DNA of 9,535 nt from Thermoplasmata archaeon (GTDB lineage Archaea; Thermoplasmatota; Thermoplasmata; Thermoplasmatales; Thermoplasmataceae). Numbering within the stretch: the first letter of the stretch is position 1; the number at the start of each line of letters is the position of its first letter. The DNA is taken from the NCBI GenBank assembly GCA_021802165.1, contig JAKAAU010000043.1:1-9535 (forward strand), read 5' to 3'. A model generated the notes under the pieces. That model was not told the origin of the DNA. It worked only from the letters and a program-made list of their open reading frames with translations, and searched no databases. Below are positions 1 to 5,831 of this stretch, one piece after another. The translations under genes were made by a program, and so were the position numbers.

Positions 1-183
1 ACAGGGCATATACATTAATTTTCAGAGGGAAATTATAGGGGAGTACGATATATTAATGCATCAACATGGCAATCACAGACGGATTATCAAAAAATGATGA
101 ATTTTTCCCCGAATCCATCCATAATGACATTGTTTGATCTTAACTCAAAAACTCAGATTATAAAAGATTTCAAAGAATCATAA
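1..183 (+). CDS. polB: DNA polymerase II (PolD) small subunit DP1, C-terminal end, with an in-frame TAA at 16-18
   Basis: Only the last 60 or so codons lie in the window, in the frame starting at base 1. The first five codons read TGHIH, which fits the late GHxH metal motif of the DP1 phosphoesterase fold. After a TAA at 16-18 the same frame continues with YRGVRYINASTWQSQT and QKMMNF, then a P-x-P segment, and ends at TAA 181-183. From my memory of the family, archaeal DP1 proteins end with GHxH, about six residues, Y-[RK]-G, then N-[SA]-xTWQxQT-xx-QK. Here the spacing is kept only if the TAA stands in for one residue, so a single-base change (for example TTA to TAA) is simpler than an indel. 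DP1 carries the 3'-5' proofreading exonuclease of PolD and partners DP2. The 3' end overlaps the next, opposite gene by 6 bp. The identity is strong; whether the stop is real is open. Confidence 0.78.
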
Positions 184-519
184 AGTACTCTTTATTATTT
201 CTTCTATTTCCTTCCTGAATGTTTCCATAAAATCATTCAGGGCTTCCTGTTTAACACCGGTTGGTGCACTGAGAATACCTATCTTGGCTGTTACCTTTGC
301 CATTTTTGCCAGAGAATCATACTCTTTTACCTTTGCCTCCATAAATTCCTCAAGAACCTCGCTGATCTGTTTTTTCAGTTCATCGTCCTCATTTATCTTC
401 TTCCTTATATATTCCTTGATTAAATCCTTGAATACGTCATGTATGGCCTCGAAATACATTTCCTCTGAAGGCCCTGAATTGATAATATTGCTTATGTATT
501 CATTAACGTCTTTTTTCAT
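178..519 (-). CDS. small charged helical protein of unknown function (113 aa)
   Basis: I do not recognise a family. The protein is soluble, has no cysteine, and is rich in Glu, Lys and Ile, with long stretches of predicted helix at residues 20-75 and 92-111. A short break, ILSAPTGVK, at about residues 82-90 separates the two helical parts. There is no signal peptide or membrane segment. It could form a helical bundle or coiled-coil adaptor, but that is inference from composition. The start is supported by an A/T-rich box (541-551, minus) centred about 26 bases upstream, as for a leaderless mRNA. Its stop overlaps the DP1 end tail to tail. It is divergent from the surface protein gene at 611, so the two share a short promoter region. 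The reading frame is convincingly coding by composition, but function is unknown. Confidence 0.72.
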   Translation of the reverse strand: MKKDVNEYISNIINSGPSEEMYFEAIHDVFKDLIKEYIRKKINEDDELKKQISEVLEEFMEAKVKEYDSLAKMAKVTAKIGILSAPTGVKQEALNDFMETFRKEIEEIIKSTL

Positions 520-540
520 AATACATTAAGCAATATTACT

Positions 541-551
541 AATTAAAGTTT
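541..551 (-). promoter_or_regulatory. TATA-like box for the 113-aa gene
   Basis: On the minus strand this reads AAACTTTAATT. Its centre lies about 26 bases upstream of the ATG at 519, the distance expected between an archaeal TATA box and the transcription start of a leaderless mRNA. The match to consensus is moderate. Confidence 0.42.
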
Positions 552-579
552 AATGAAAACCATGTATTAAATTCAAAAG

Positions 580-590
580 TATTAAATAAA
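580..590 (+). promoter_or_regulatory. TATA-like box deciding the start of the surface protein
   Basis: TATTAAATAAA follows an A-rich stretch (CAAAAG) that could serve as BRE. The centre at about 585 predicts transcription starting at about 611. That position is the second in-frame ATG, not the first at 596, so this box is the main reason for choosing the shorter protein. Confidence 0.5.
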
Positions 591-610
591 AATTAATGCT
601 CATCTATCTT

Positions 611-1159
611 ATGAATAAAAAGATACTGGTAATCGGTATCGCCATGTTAATTATAGGAATTGCCATGGCAGCAGGCGGTACAGAATATTTCGAGAGTTCG
701 TTTACAAATTCATCCAGTACGCATTATTCTGAAATCAAATCAACCGGTTTAAATGTATCAAGTAATATAACTGTGAAATCAGGTTATATTGTAATCATTG
801 ATGGTACAGTATCTGATTCGGGCCTTGTAAACTATTCCAGTCTTTCCTCTGTAACCAATGCCACATCCCTAAAATCAGTTGAACAGAAGGCAAGCGAATC
901 TGATTCTGGTCTGGCGCTCTATATAAATTTAAAACCGGGAACCTACAAATATGTATATTTCAACGGGACATCTACTATACCTGAATACGGACACATAACC
1001 GGATCGCAGTTCGACGCTATGGCGGCTCTCGTTTTGGGAGGGGGTTTTATCGCCATAGTTGGATTTGTTGTGATTATATACGGTGCAGTTAAAAAGCAAA
1101 AGCCGAAGAGCCCCTATGCAGCTGATGATCCTTACAATATAGATAATATAAAAATATGA
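611..1159 (+). CDS. putative membrane-anchored surface glycoprotein (182 aa)
   Basis: I recognise no named family. The N-terminus MNKK is followed by a hydrophobic segment (about residues 5-22, ending AMAAGG) that is either a signal peptide or a membrane anchor. Roughly 110 residues rich in Ser, Thr and Asn follow, then a second membrane helix (LVLGGGFIAIVGFVVIIYGAV) and a short basic-then-acidic tail, KKQKPKSPYAADDPYNIDN. The outer part holds six N-x-S/T sequons (NSS, NVS, NIT, NYS, NAT, NGT), so an N-glycosylated surface protein of a wall-less archaeon is plausible. An in-frame ATG at 596 would add MLIYL, but the TATA box and the positively charged MNKK start favour 611. The gene is monocistronic as far as can be seen. 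Topology is inferred from hydrophobicity; the biochemical role is unknown. Confidence 0.75.
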   Translation: MNKKILVIGIAMLIIGIAMAAGGTEYFESSFTNSSSTHYSEIKSTGLNVSSNITVKSGYIVIIDGTVSDSGLVNYSSLSSVTNATSLKSVEQKASESDSGLALYINLKPGTYKYVYFNGTSTIPEYGHITGSQFDAMAALVLGGGFIAIVGFVVIIYGAVKKQKPKSPYAADDPYNIDNIKI

Positions 1160-1259
1160 TTATTAATCTTGAAAACTAGAAGCCTACTTCAGTAAGGATA
1201 GATGAGAGCATAAAGTTTATACGAAACAATTATACTGCATATCTATAGTATCATATAAT

Positions 1260-1281
1260 TTGAATACGGAGGAGTATTCAA
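1260..1281 (+). other. perfect 8-bp hairpin with a GGAGGA loop in a convergent gap
   Basis: The arms TTGAATAC (1260-1267) and GTATTCAA (1274-1281) pair perfectly and leave the hexaloop GGAGGA, complementary to the CCTCC end of archaeal 16S rRNA. Ten bases downstream is GGTGAT (1291-1296), the other half of an anti-Shine-Dalgarno complement. TTG follows at 1301 and opens a 27-codon frame to TGA 1382-1384; that frame is actually open from 1259. An A/T-rich box at 1211-1221 could be a promoter. The rest of the 1160-1398 gap shows nothing clear except a T-run on the minus strand (1332-1338), possibly ending the MFS transcript. The hairpin could be part of a small RNA, a leader, or chance. Its geometry is seen; its role is not. 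Confidence 0.35.
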
Positions 1282-1398
1282 CGTTTTCAAGGTGATACCA
1301 TTGCTCAATATTACAAAGTTCATCAATGTAGTAAAAACAATAATATCAAGAAATACCCAGAGAAACAGGAAGCTCCATGCCTGATCCTGAGGAGGAAA

Positions 1399-2508
1399 TC
1401 ACTGATTGCTGAATAATTTTTTTAAACTTAGATTTCCGGGCCCATGCTTTCCAAATTCTACCGCCACGAAGATAAACAAAAACACAGATGCAATGAAAAT
1501 AGCAATTGCCGCATTTAATGCCTCGTTTCCAAGTGTTAAAAATACAGGAAATATAAATCCAGCCACTGCCGAAAAATTCATACTTGGACCGATCTTATCT
1601 GGATCAACATTAAGGTTTCTACTTATAATAGGAAGCAATGAATTAACTCCTAGACCGAACATTGTAAAAATTATGGCAAATGCAATATTCAGTGTTGAAA
1701 AGAACAGTATTCCGCTTACCCCTACTATTATCAGGGATGAAAATACCGTCTTTTTCAATGAGAAGCGGATCATCATTGCCGGTAGAAGCAGGTACGCAAA
1801 TACAGCAACAGAATATGCCGATATTGATTCTATAAACGATGATGGCCCCAGGTATGAGGGAACTATTTCCAGTACGTAGGCAGGCGTGAATCCAAGAAGG
1901 AATATAATAAATACTTTCATGGAGAAATCGAAATGGAATTTCCGCAACATTGGTGATATGATATTATGTTTTCTGGAAAATAACAGTGCCGGAGCGAATA
2001 TAATTCCAGCGATTGAAACGAGTTCCCAGGAACCCAGTATCATAAAAAATATTGCACCTAAGAGCCAGCCTATGGCCCATCCACCCATGGTTAAACCTAT
2101 TATCTTTTGATCCCTGGTTATGGATGAAACCTCAATAGATGCAGATGTTGCCAGTCCAAAAAACACACCTATCATGAACCTGCTTGCAAATAATTCTGGA
2201 AATGATGTTTCATATCCCATGCCAAAGGAAATCAGTGCCATAACAGTAATAGATAGCAGGGCCAGCCTCGGAACGCCGATTTTCCCGGCATATGAATATA
2301 TGAACGGTGTTACCATTCTTCCAATAAATGGTATCCCTAGAAGTATGAATGATTCAGTATATGAAAAATGAAGGGTGGTTACAATATCATCAATGAAGAA
2401 TGCAAAATCCATCAAAAAGAATGTGGCAATAGAGTATGAAAATATAGGCAGTATTTTATTGAACTCTGATTTTGATATATTTAAATTATTTACATGTAAG
2501 TTTAACAT
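1399..2508 (-). CDS. MFS-type membrane transporter, 12 predicted helices (369 aa)
   Basis: This is a hydrophobic protein with about twelve membrane segments in two six-helix halves (roughly 19-42, 53-75, 82-99, 107-129, 135-158, 160-176, then 197-221, 230-249, 256-290 as two, 308-328, 330-350). It has the MFS pattern of a helix-4 arginine followed by spaced glycines (SRFMIGVFFGLA, about 109-120). The motif A loop between helices 2 and 3 is degenerate (YSYAGKIGVPR). At 369 residues it is short for the family (usually about 400 or more), with very short termini. The substrate cannot be told from sequence. The start has a near-perfect TATA box (2531-2540) 26 bases upstream. It is divergent from the dehydratase operon, so a link to export or import of a pathway compound is possible but unproven. 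Confidence 0.85.
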   Translation of the reverse strand: MLNLHVNNLNISKSEFNKILPIFSYSIATFFLMDFAFFIDDIVTTLHFSYTESFILLGIPFIGRMVTPFIYSYAGKIGVPRLALLSITVMALISFGMGYETSFPELFASRFMIGVFFGLATSASIEVSSITRDQKIIGLTMGGWAIGWLLGAIFFMILGSWELVSIAGIIFAPALLFSRKHNIISPMLRKFHFDFSMKVFIIFLLGFTPAYVLEIVPSYLGPSSFIESISAYSVAVFAYLLLPAMMIRFSLKKTVFSSLIIVGVSGILFFSTLNIAFAIIFTMFGLGVNSLLPIISRNLNVDPDKIGPSMNFSAVAGFIFPVFLTLGNEALNAAIAIFIASVFLFIFVAVEFGKHGPGNLSLKKLFSNQ

Positions 2509-2530
2509 ATAATACGAAATTCGACATCAA

Positions 2531-2540
2531 TATTTATATA
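2531..2540 (-). promoter_or_regulatory. TATA box for the 1399-2508 MFS gene
   Basis: On the minus strand this reads TATATAAATA, close to the archaeal consensus. Its centre is about 27 bases upstream of the ATG at 2508. It supports a leaderless transcript and the chosen start. Confidence 0.65.
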
Positions 2541-2790
2541 TTATTCTTTATATTATTATTTATATATCAAGAACCGGAATTAATAACAATATATGGTATC
2601 ATTATATTTAGTAAGAGTTTGCAGAAACTTCCCGAAAATCCATTATTGCAGCATATAATGGTTACCTATTATTTTATGATATTTTGACCATTTTAATTTT
2701 ATTAAACTTTATTTTACAGTGTTTATAAAATGTTTAGAACAGCAATGTAACTATTATTTCATTAAATACTCACTTAAATATTATTGTATA

Positions 2791-2837
2791 ACTATATATA
2801 GTAAATACAGAATTCGTAAATAAAATACTAAAATAGT
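2791..2837. promoter_or_regulatory. pair of ACTA/TAGT dyads upstream of the dehydratase TATA box
   Basis: ACTATATATAGT (2791-2802) is a perfect 12-bp palindrome. ACTA-AAA-TAGT (2827-2837; TACTA-AAA-TAGTA when extended to 2826-2838) is a related dyad with a 3-base spacer, ending only a few bases before the TATA box at 2842-2851. A protein bound at the nearer site could contact or block the BRE/TATA region. The binding factor is unknown, and short dyads arise easily in AT-rich DNA. Confidence 0.3.
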
Positions 2838-2840
2838 AAT

Positions 2841-2851
2841 AAATTTATAAA
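2841..2851 (+). promoter_or_regulatory. TATA box of the dehydratase operon
   Basis: AAATTTATAAA is centred about 25 bases upstream of ATG 2871. It predicts a transcript starting at or within a base or two of that ATG. This makes the GTG at 2865, six bases further upstream, unlikely to be the start. Confidence 0.6.
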
Positions 2852-2870
2852 AGAACAATATAAAGTGGAG

Positions 2871-4118
2871 ATGAATATTATAGAAAAGATATTGTTTAAC
2901 CACTCCATAGAACCTTTAACAACTGTTTCTCCTGGAGATATCGTCACTGTCAACGTTGACAGGGCTATAATGGTGGATATGGCTGCACTGCACCCTGAAT
3001 TTGTGGATAATCCACCGGTAAAACCATTTGACCCTGAGAAGATATCGCTGGTATTCGATCATTATGTGCCTTCTCCAAATATAGAAATAGCAAACAGGGT
3101 AAACAGGTTGCGAAAACTTGTTTCCAGATGGGGAATCAAAGATTTTTATGATGCGGGAAGGGGTGGAATTTCCCACGTAATTGGAGGTGAACTGGGCTGG
3201 TTCAAACCTGGTAGTCTGATAGCAAATACGGATTCACACACCGTTGCAACTGGTGCTTTCAACACACTGGGCAGAGGTCTTGGAACACCGGAATTGATAA
3301 ATATAATAGCAACAGGAAAAACATGGTTTATAGTTGGAGAAACTTTGAAAGTGAATTTAAATAACCGGATCAAGAAAGGTTCATCCGCAAAGGATATATT
3401 TTTTTATATAGCCTCCCTTACAGGAGACATACCTGGAAAGAACGTGGAGTTTGCCGGAAGCGGTATACAAACACTGAGCATGGATGATAGGAGCTCAATA
3501 TCAACAATGTGTGCTGAACTAAGCACTGAATTTGCCGTGTTCCCCGTCGATAATGTTCTCAGAGAGTATATGAATTCTGCAGGTATCAATGACTACAGCG
3601 CCGTGGAACCGGATCAGAATACGGAATATGCTGATGAGATAAATATAGATATGAATTCGGTTGAGCCCATGGTGGCCATGCCCGACCGCATTATAAACAG
3701 TATTAAGCCTGTATCTGACCTGGGAACTGTAGATATAGATGTTGCAGTTGTTGGATCGTGTGCCAATGGAAGACTTTCAGATATCAGAGATGTTGCAGAG
3801 GTCTTACATGGTAAAAAAATAAACAGGAATGTTAGATTAACGGTGACCCCCGCCTCCAGAAAAATATACATGGAGGCAAGCAGGTTAGGATATATTGAGA
3901 CTATTACAGAGGCAAATGGACTTGTAACCAATCCAACGTGCGGTGCATGCCTTGGAGGGCATATGGGCGTTGTAGGTGATGGGGATACAGTGATAAGCTC
4001 AACTACCAGAAACTTTAAAGGAAGAATGGGGTCCAGCAGTGCAAGGATATACCTTGGTTCGGCCAGGACGGTTGCCATATCGGCTTTGCGTGGATATATA
4101 AAAGGTGATATGAATTAA
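2871..4118 (+). CDS. aconitase-family dehydratase large subunit (3-isopropylmalate dehydratase / homoaconitase type, 415 aa)
   Basis: This is the [4Fe-4S] hydro-lyase subunit of a two-subunit isomerase that moves a hydroxyl by dehydration and rehydration. The three cluster cysteines are C297 (GSCANGR) and C357 and C360 (NPTCGACLGGH). Other family signatures are VFDHYVPSP (61-69), TDSHT (120-124), ATGKTWF (147-153) and RNFKGRMGS (380-388). The length is normal for LeuC/HacA proteins. The segment VDMAALHPEFVDNPPVKPFD (35-54) replaces the usual HD...GP stretch. STMCAELSTEF (211-221), with MPDRIIN (270-276), resembles a side branch of the family that, as I recall, includes 2,3-dimethylmalate dehydratase. 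The substrate is therefore not settled: leucine, lysine (homocitrate to homoisocitrate) or another branched hydroxy acid. The distal homocitrate synthase favours lysine. GTG 2865 is possible, but the TATA distance selects ATG 2871. The small subunit follows directly. Confidence 0.88.
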   Translation: MNIIEKILFNHSIEPLTTVSPGDIVTVNVDRAIMVDMAALHPEFVDNPPVKPFDPEKISLVFDHYVPSPNIEIANRVNRLRKLVSRWGIKDFYDAGRGGISHVIGGELGWFKPGSLIANTDSHTVATGAFNTLGRGLGTPELINIIATGKTWFIVGETLKVNLNNRIKKGSSAKDIFFYIASLTGDIPGKNVEFAGSGIQTLSMDDRSSISTMCAELSTEFAVFPVDNVLREYMNSAGINDYSAVEPDQNTEYADEINIDMNSVEPMVAMPDRIINSIKPVSDLGTVDIDVAVVGSCANGRLSDIRDVAEVLHGKKINRNVRLTVTPASRKIYMEASRLGYIETITEANGLVTNPTCGACLGGHMGVVGDGDTVISSTTRNFKGRMGSSSARIYLGSARTVAISALRGYIKGDMN

Positions 4119-4120
4119 TG
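4104..4120 (+). promoter_or_regulatory. ribosome binding site and TAATG stop-start overlap for the small subunit
   Basis: GGTGAT at 4104-4109 is a strong archaeal Shine-Dalgarno site. Eight bases later an ATG (4118-4120) overlaps the large-subunit stop as TAATG, the usual arrangement for coupled translation. That ATG, however, runs into TAA after only one more codon (ATG ATA TAA), so in this sequence the site does not open the small-subunit frame. Confidence 0.55.
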
Positions 4121-4134
4121 ATATAACTGGAAAG

Positions 4135-4617
4135 GTGTGGGTTTTCGGTGATGACGTGAACACAGACCTCATGTATCCCCAGATCTGTTATACGTTACCT
4201 GAAAGGGAAAAACCCATACATGCAATGGAGGCAAATCGACCTGGATGGGCGTCTATGGTAAGAGTCGGTGATATAATGATCGGTGGAAGGAATTTTGGAA
4301 CCGGTTCAAGCAGACCGGCAGCAGATAACCTGAAAAATCTCGGCATATCCTGCATTATTGCTGAATCAGTTAACGGCCTGTTTCTGAGAAACGCTGTCAA
4401 CTGCGGAATTCTAGCACTTGAAGCTAGCGGCATACATGATGCTGTGGTGGAGGGGGATATTATTACTGTGGATTTTCAAAATTCTATGATTACGGATATG
4501 GTTAGCAAGAGATCGGTTACGTTCAGAAAGCTACCATCATTTCTCATGGAAATCATTGAAAACGGCGGTATCATTAACGTACTAAGGGCAAAGGGATTGC
4601 TGGGTGACCCCCTATGA
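4135..4617 (+). CDS. aconitase-family dehydratase small subunit (3-isopropylmalate dehydratase / homoaconitase type, 160 aa); 5' end uncertain
   Basis: This is the swivelling domain that closes over the active site of the large subunit. Signatures are FGDDVNTD (4-11), GGRNFGTGSSR (50-60, with the catalytic Ser-Ser-Arg) and IAESVNGLFLRNAVNCGILALE (75-96). The usual SREHA is SRPAA here. The loop after NTD (LMYPQICYTLPE) is shorter than in LeuD and lacks the Tyr-Leu-[Val/Arg] residues associated with isopropylmalate versus homoaconitate choice. Both traits match a divergent subfamily. GTG 4135 is the first usual start in frame, but conserved sequence seems to continue upstream as ITGKVWVFG (frame open from 4114), and the good ribosome site points to ATG 4118 in another frame. 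One base seems to be missing between 4118 and 4123; alternatives are a non-AUG start (ATT 4114) or use of GTG 4135. The 3' end overlaps the next gene by 6 bp. Confidence 0.82.
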   Translation: MWVFGDDVNTDLMYPQICYTLPEREKPIHAMEANRPGWASMVRVGDIMIGGRNFGTGSSRPAADNLKNLGISCIIAESVNGLFLRNAVNCGILALEASGIHDAVVEGDIITVDFQNSMITDMVSKRSVTFRKLPSFLMEIIENGGIINVLRAKGLLGDPL

Positions 4618-5781
4618 TGGTACTGCTTTTACCAGATTCCCCTTCACCAGAAAAATCAATGGCAGGAATATAAGTCCGATTATCCCCATGGCAATCCATG
4701 AAACAGTATAATTGTAATCTGAGTAAAGAACGGTAAATATAACCGGAACGGCGACTGCCACCAGAAGTTGCAGTGTATTCACAAATGAGAGTGTTAATGA
4801 CACGAGGTCCCTGCGGGCCAGATATCTCACAAGCGTATATGTAATGGACATTCCGTAGACAGTTATCATCCCTATAACTATTGCCAGTATTATAATCAGA
4901 ATATAGCTATGTATAAACGCAATTGCTATGAGTGATAGTGATAGTACGATGTTTATGGCCATGAATGTTCCTATTTTATGGGCGGTTCTGGAAAAATGGT
5001 AACCGCCTATAACACCACCGAAGAATCCTATGATAAGGTATAGGGCGGATATCCCGCCTGCTAGATCAGCTGGATAATTGATTGATTCAAGGTAATATAC
5101 AAAGAACTGCCCTATTATGGTCTCTGCTACCATGGCCGCGATTCCTATGAATGCAATGAGGATTATTATCTTGCTTGAAAATACCTTCTTGAAACTTGTG
5201 AATATATCGGATTTGTTTGTTTTTACGTTCCTGATATCACGGAATAAAATTGTTAAAACCACAAAAAGGGCCATGGTAGCTATACCTGCTATTATAAAGG
5301 GAATTCTATAACCCATGTACTGATCCAGTATAGCCCATCCTATTATGCCTATACCACCTCCCACATTGAATGCACCGTTGTATATTCCTATATGAAATGC
5401 ATATTTGTTTTCAGGTACTATTGATGCCAGGAGACTCAATGCCGGGGAGAAGAATAGTGCTGCAGAGGTTCCTGCAAAGAATCTTGAGATTATAAGTTCG
5501 GTAAAGTTGTTTGATAACCCGGACATGATGGCAAAAATAGAAACAAAGAGCAACCCTATCAGGGATGTTGTCTTATCGCCTATATATGAGGATAAATATC
5601 CACCGAGAATCTGGAAAATTGCTATGCCCACGTAAAATGCAGTTACTAGTGTTCCAAGTTCCACAACAGTTAGATGCATGTATGCTTTTATATAAACGAG
5701 GGCTGGTGCCATGTCCATCCAGTTCAGGGCATACAGTGCCCTAGCTGCATGTACTAATCCGGCTCTGGCACCATAATTCAT
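4612..5781 (-). CDS. MFS-type membrane transporter, 12 predicted helices (389 aa)
   Basis: A second, distinct major facilitator protein with about twelve membrane helices. It has a recognisable motif A in the loop after helix 2 (GGYLSSYIGDKTT, about 60-72) and the helix-4 arginine (SRFFAGTSAALFFSPA, about 98-113). A basic central loop (about 180-203, RDIRNVKTNKSDIF...) separates the two halves. The short cytoplasmic N-terminus begins MNYGARAG. The substrate cannot be assigned; the family covers sugars, organic acids, drugs and more. The start is backed by a palindromic TATA box (5801-5810). The gene lies 50 bp after the phosphoesterase but has its own promoter, so co-transcription is optional. 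Its stop overlaps the end of the dehydratase small subunit tail to tail. Confidence 0.87.
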   Translation of the reverse strand: MNYGARAGLVHAARALYALNWMDMAPALVYIKAYMHLTVVELGTLVTAFYVGIAIFQILGGYLSSYIGDKTTSLIGLLFVSIFAIMSGLSNNFTELIISRFFAGTSAALFFSPALSLLASIVPENKYAFHIGIYNGAFNVGGGIGIIGWAILDQYMGYRIPFIIAGIATMALFVVLTILFRDIRNVKTNKSDIFTSFKKVFSSKIIILIAFIGIAAMVAETIIGQFFVYYLESINYPADLAGGISALYLIIGFFGGVIGGYHFSRTAHKIGTFMAINIVLSLSLIAIAFIHSYILIIILAIVIGMITVYGMSITYTLVRYLARRDLVSLTLSFVNTLQLLVAVAVPVIFTVLYSDYNYTVSWIAMGIIGLIFLPLIFLVKGNLVKAVPS

Positions 5782-5800
5782 TGAAGATAATTTAAACTAG

Positions 5801-5810
5801 ATTTATAAAT
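5801..5810 (-). promoter_or_regulatory. TATA box for the 4612-5781 MFS gene
   Basis: ATTTATAAAT reads the same on both strands, and its centre lies about 25 bases upstream of ATG 5781. It sits inside the 50-bp gap after the phosphoesterase stop, so the transporter can be transcribed by itself. Confidence 0.58.
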
Positions 5811-5831
5811 ATATCCTTAGAGAACATTGAA

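Larger units (their letters stand above)
2509..2864. other. AT-rich divergent promoter region between the MFS gene and the dehydratase operon
   Basis: This stretch of about 356 bp is strongly A/T-rich and has no credible gene. It holds the TATA box of the MFS gene, with the same 10-mer TATTTATATA repeated at 2557-2566, and the TATA box of the dehydratase operon. There are two related dyads built on ACTA...TAGT, at 2791-2802 and 2827-2837. A TTCGTA at 2813-2818 lies 7 bases before TACTA at 2826-2830. Its length relative to other intergenic spaces here (50-122 bp for divergent or tandem pairs) suggests regulatory content. The middle part (2570-2760) shows nothing I can name. Confidence 0.5.

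Noticed and set aside
2..97. Open frame of 31 codons at the left edge, shifted by one from the DP1 frame
   Set aside because: The other frame encodes the conserved TWQSQT/QKMM block; this one shows no family features.
596..610. First ATG of the surface protein as start
   Set aside because: It lies only about 11 bases from the TATA box centre, and MLIYL precedes a better charged start, MNKK, at 611.
1160..1398. tRNA, C/D-box RNA or insertion-sequence end in the convergent gap
   Set aside because: No cloverleaf, no paired C and D boxes at fitting distances, and no terminal inverted repeats or target duplication.
1376..1411. Eleven-codon ATG frame MPDPEEEITDC in the convergent gap
   Set aside because: Too short, with no ribosome site of its own; expected by chance.
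1406..1879. 157-codon plus-strand frame across the MFS gene
   Set aside because: It is the mirror of a clear 12-helix transporter and has no family features.
2472..2687. 71-codon plus-strand frame in the AT-rich region
   Set aside because: Composition follows the A/T bias, it crosses the MFS start and TATA box, and has no ribosome site.
2865..2870. GTG as start of the large dehydratase subunit
   Set aside because: The TATA distance fits ATG 2871, and family members begin near M-x-I-x-E-K-I-L.
3614..4078. 154-codon minus-strand frame opposite the large dehydratase subunit
   Set aside because: The plus strand carries the cluster cysteines and all family motifs here.
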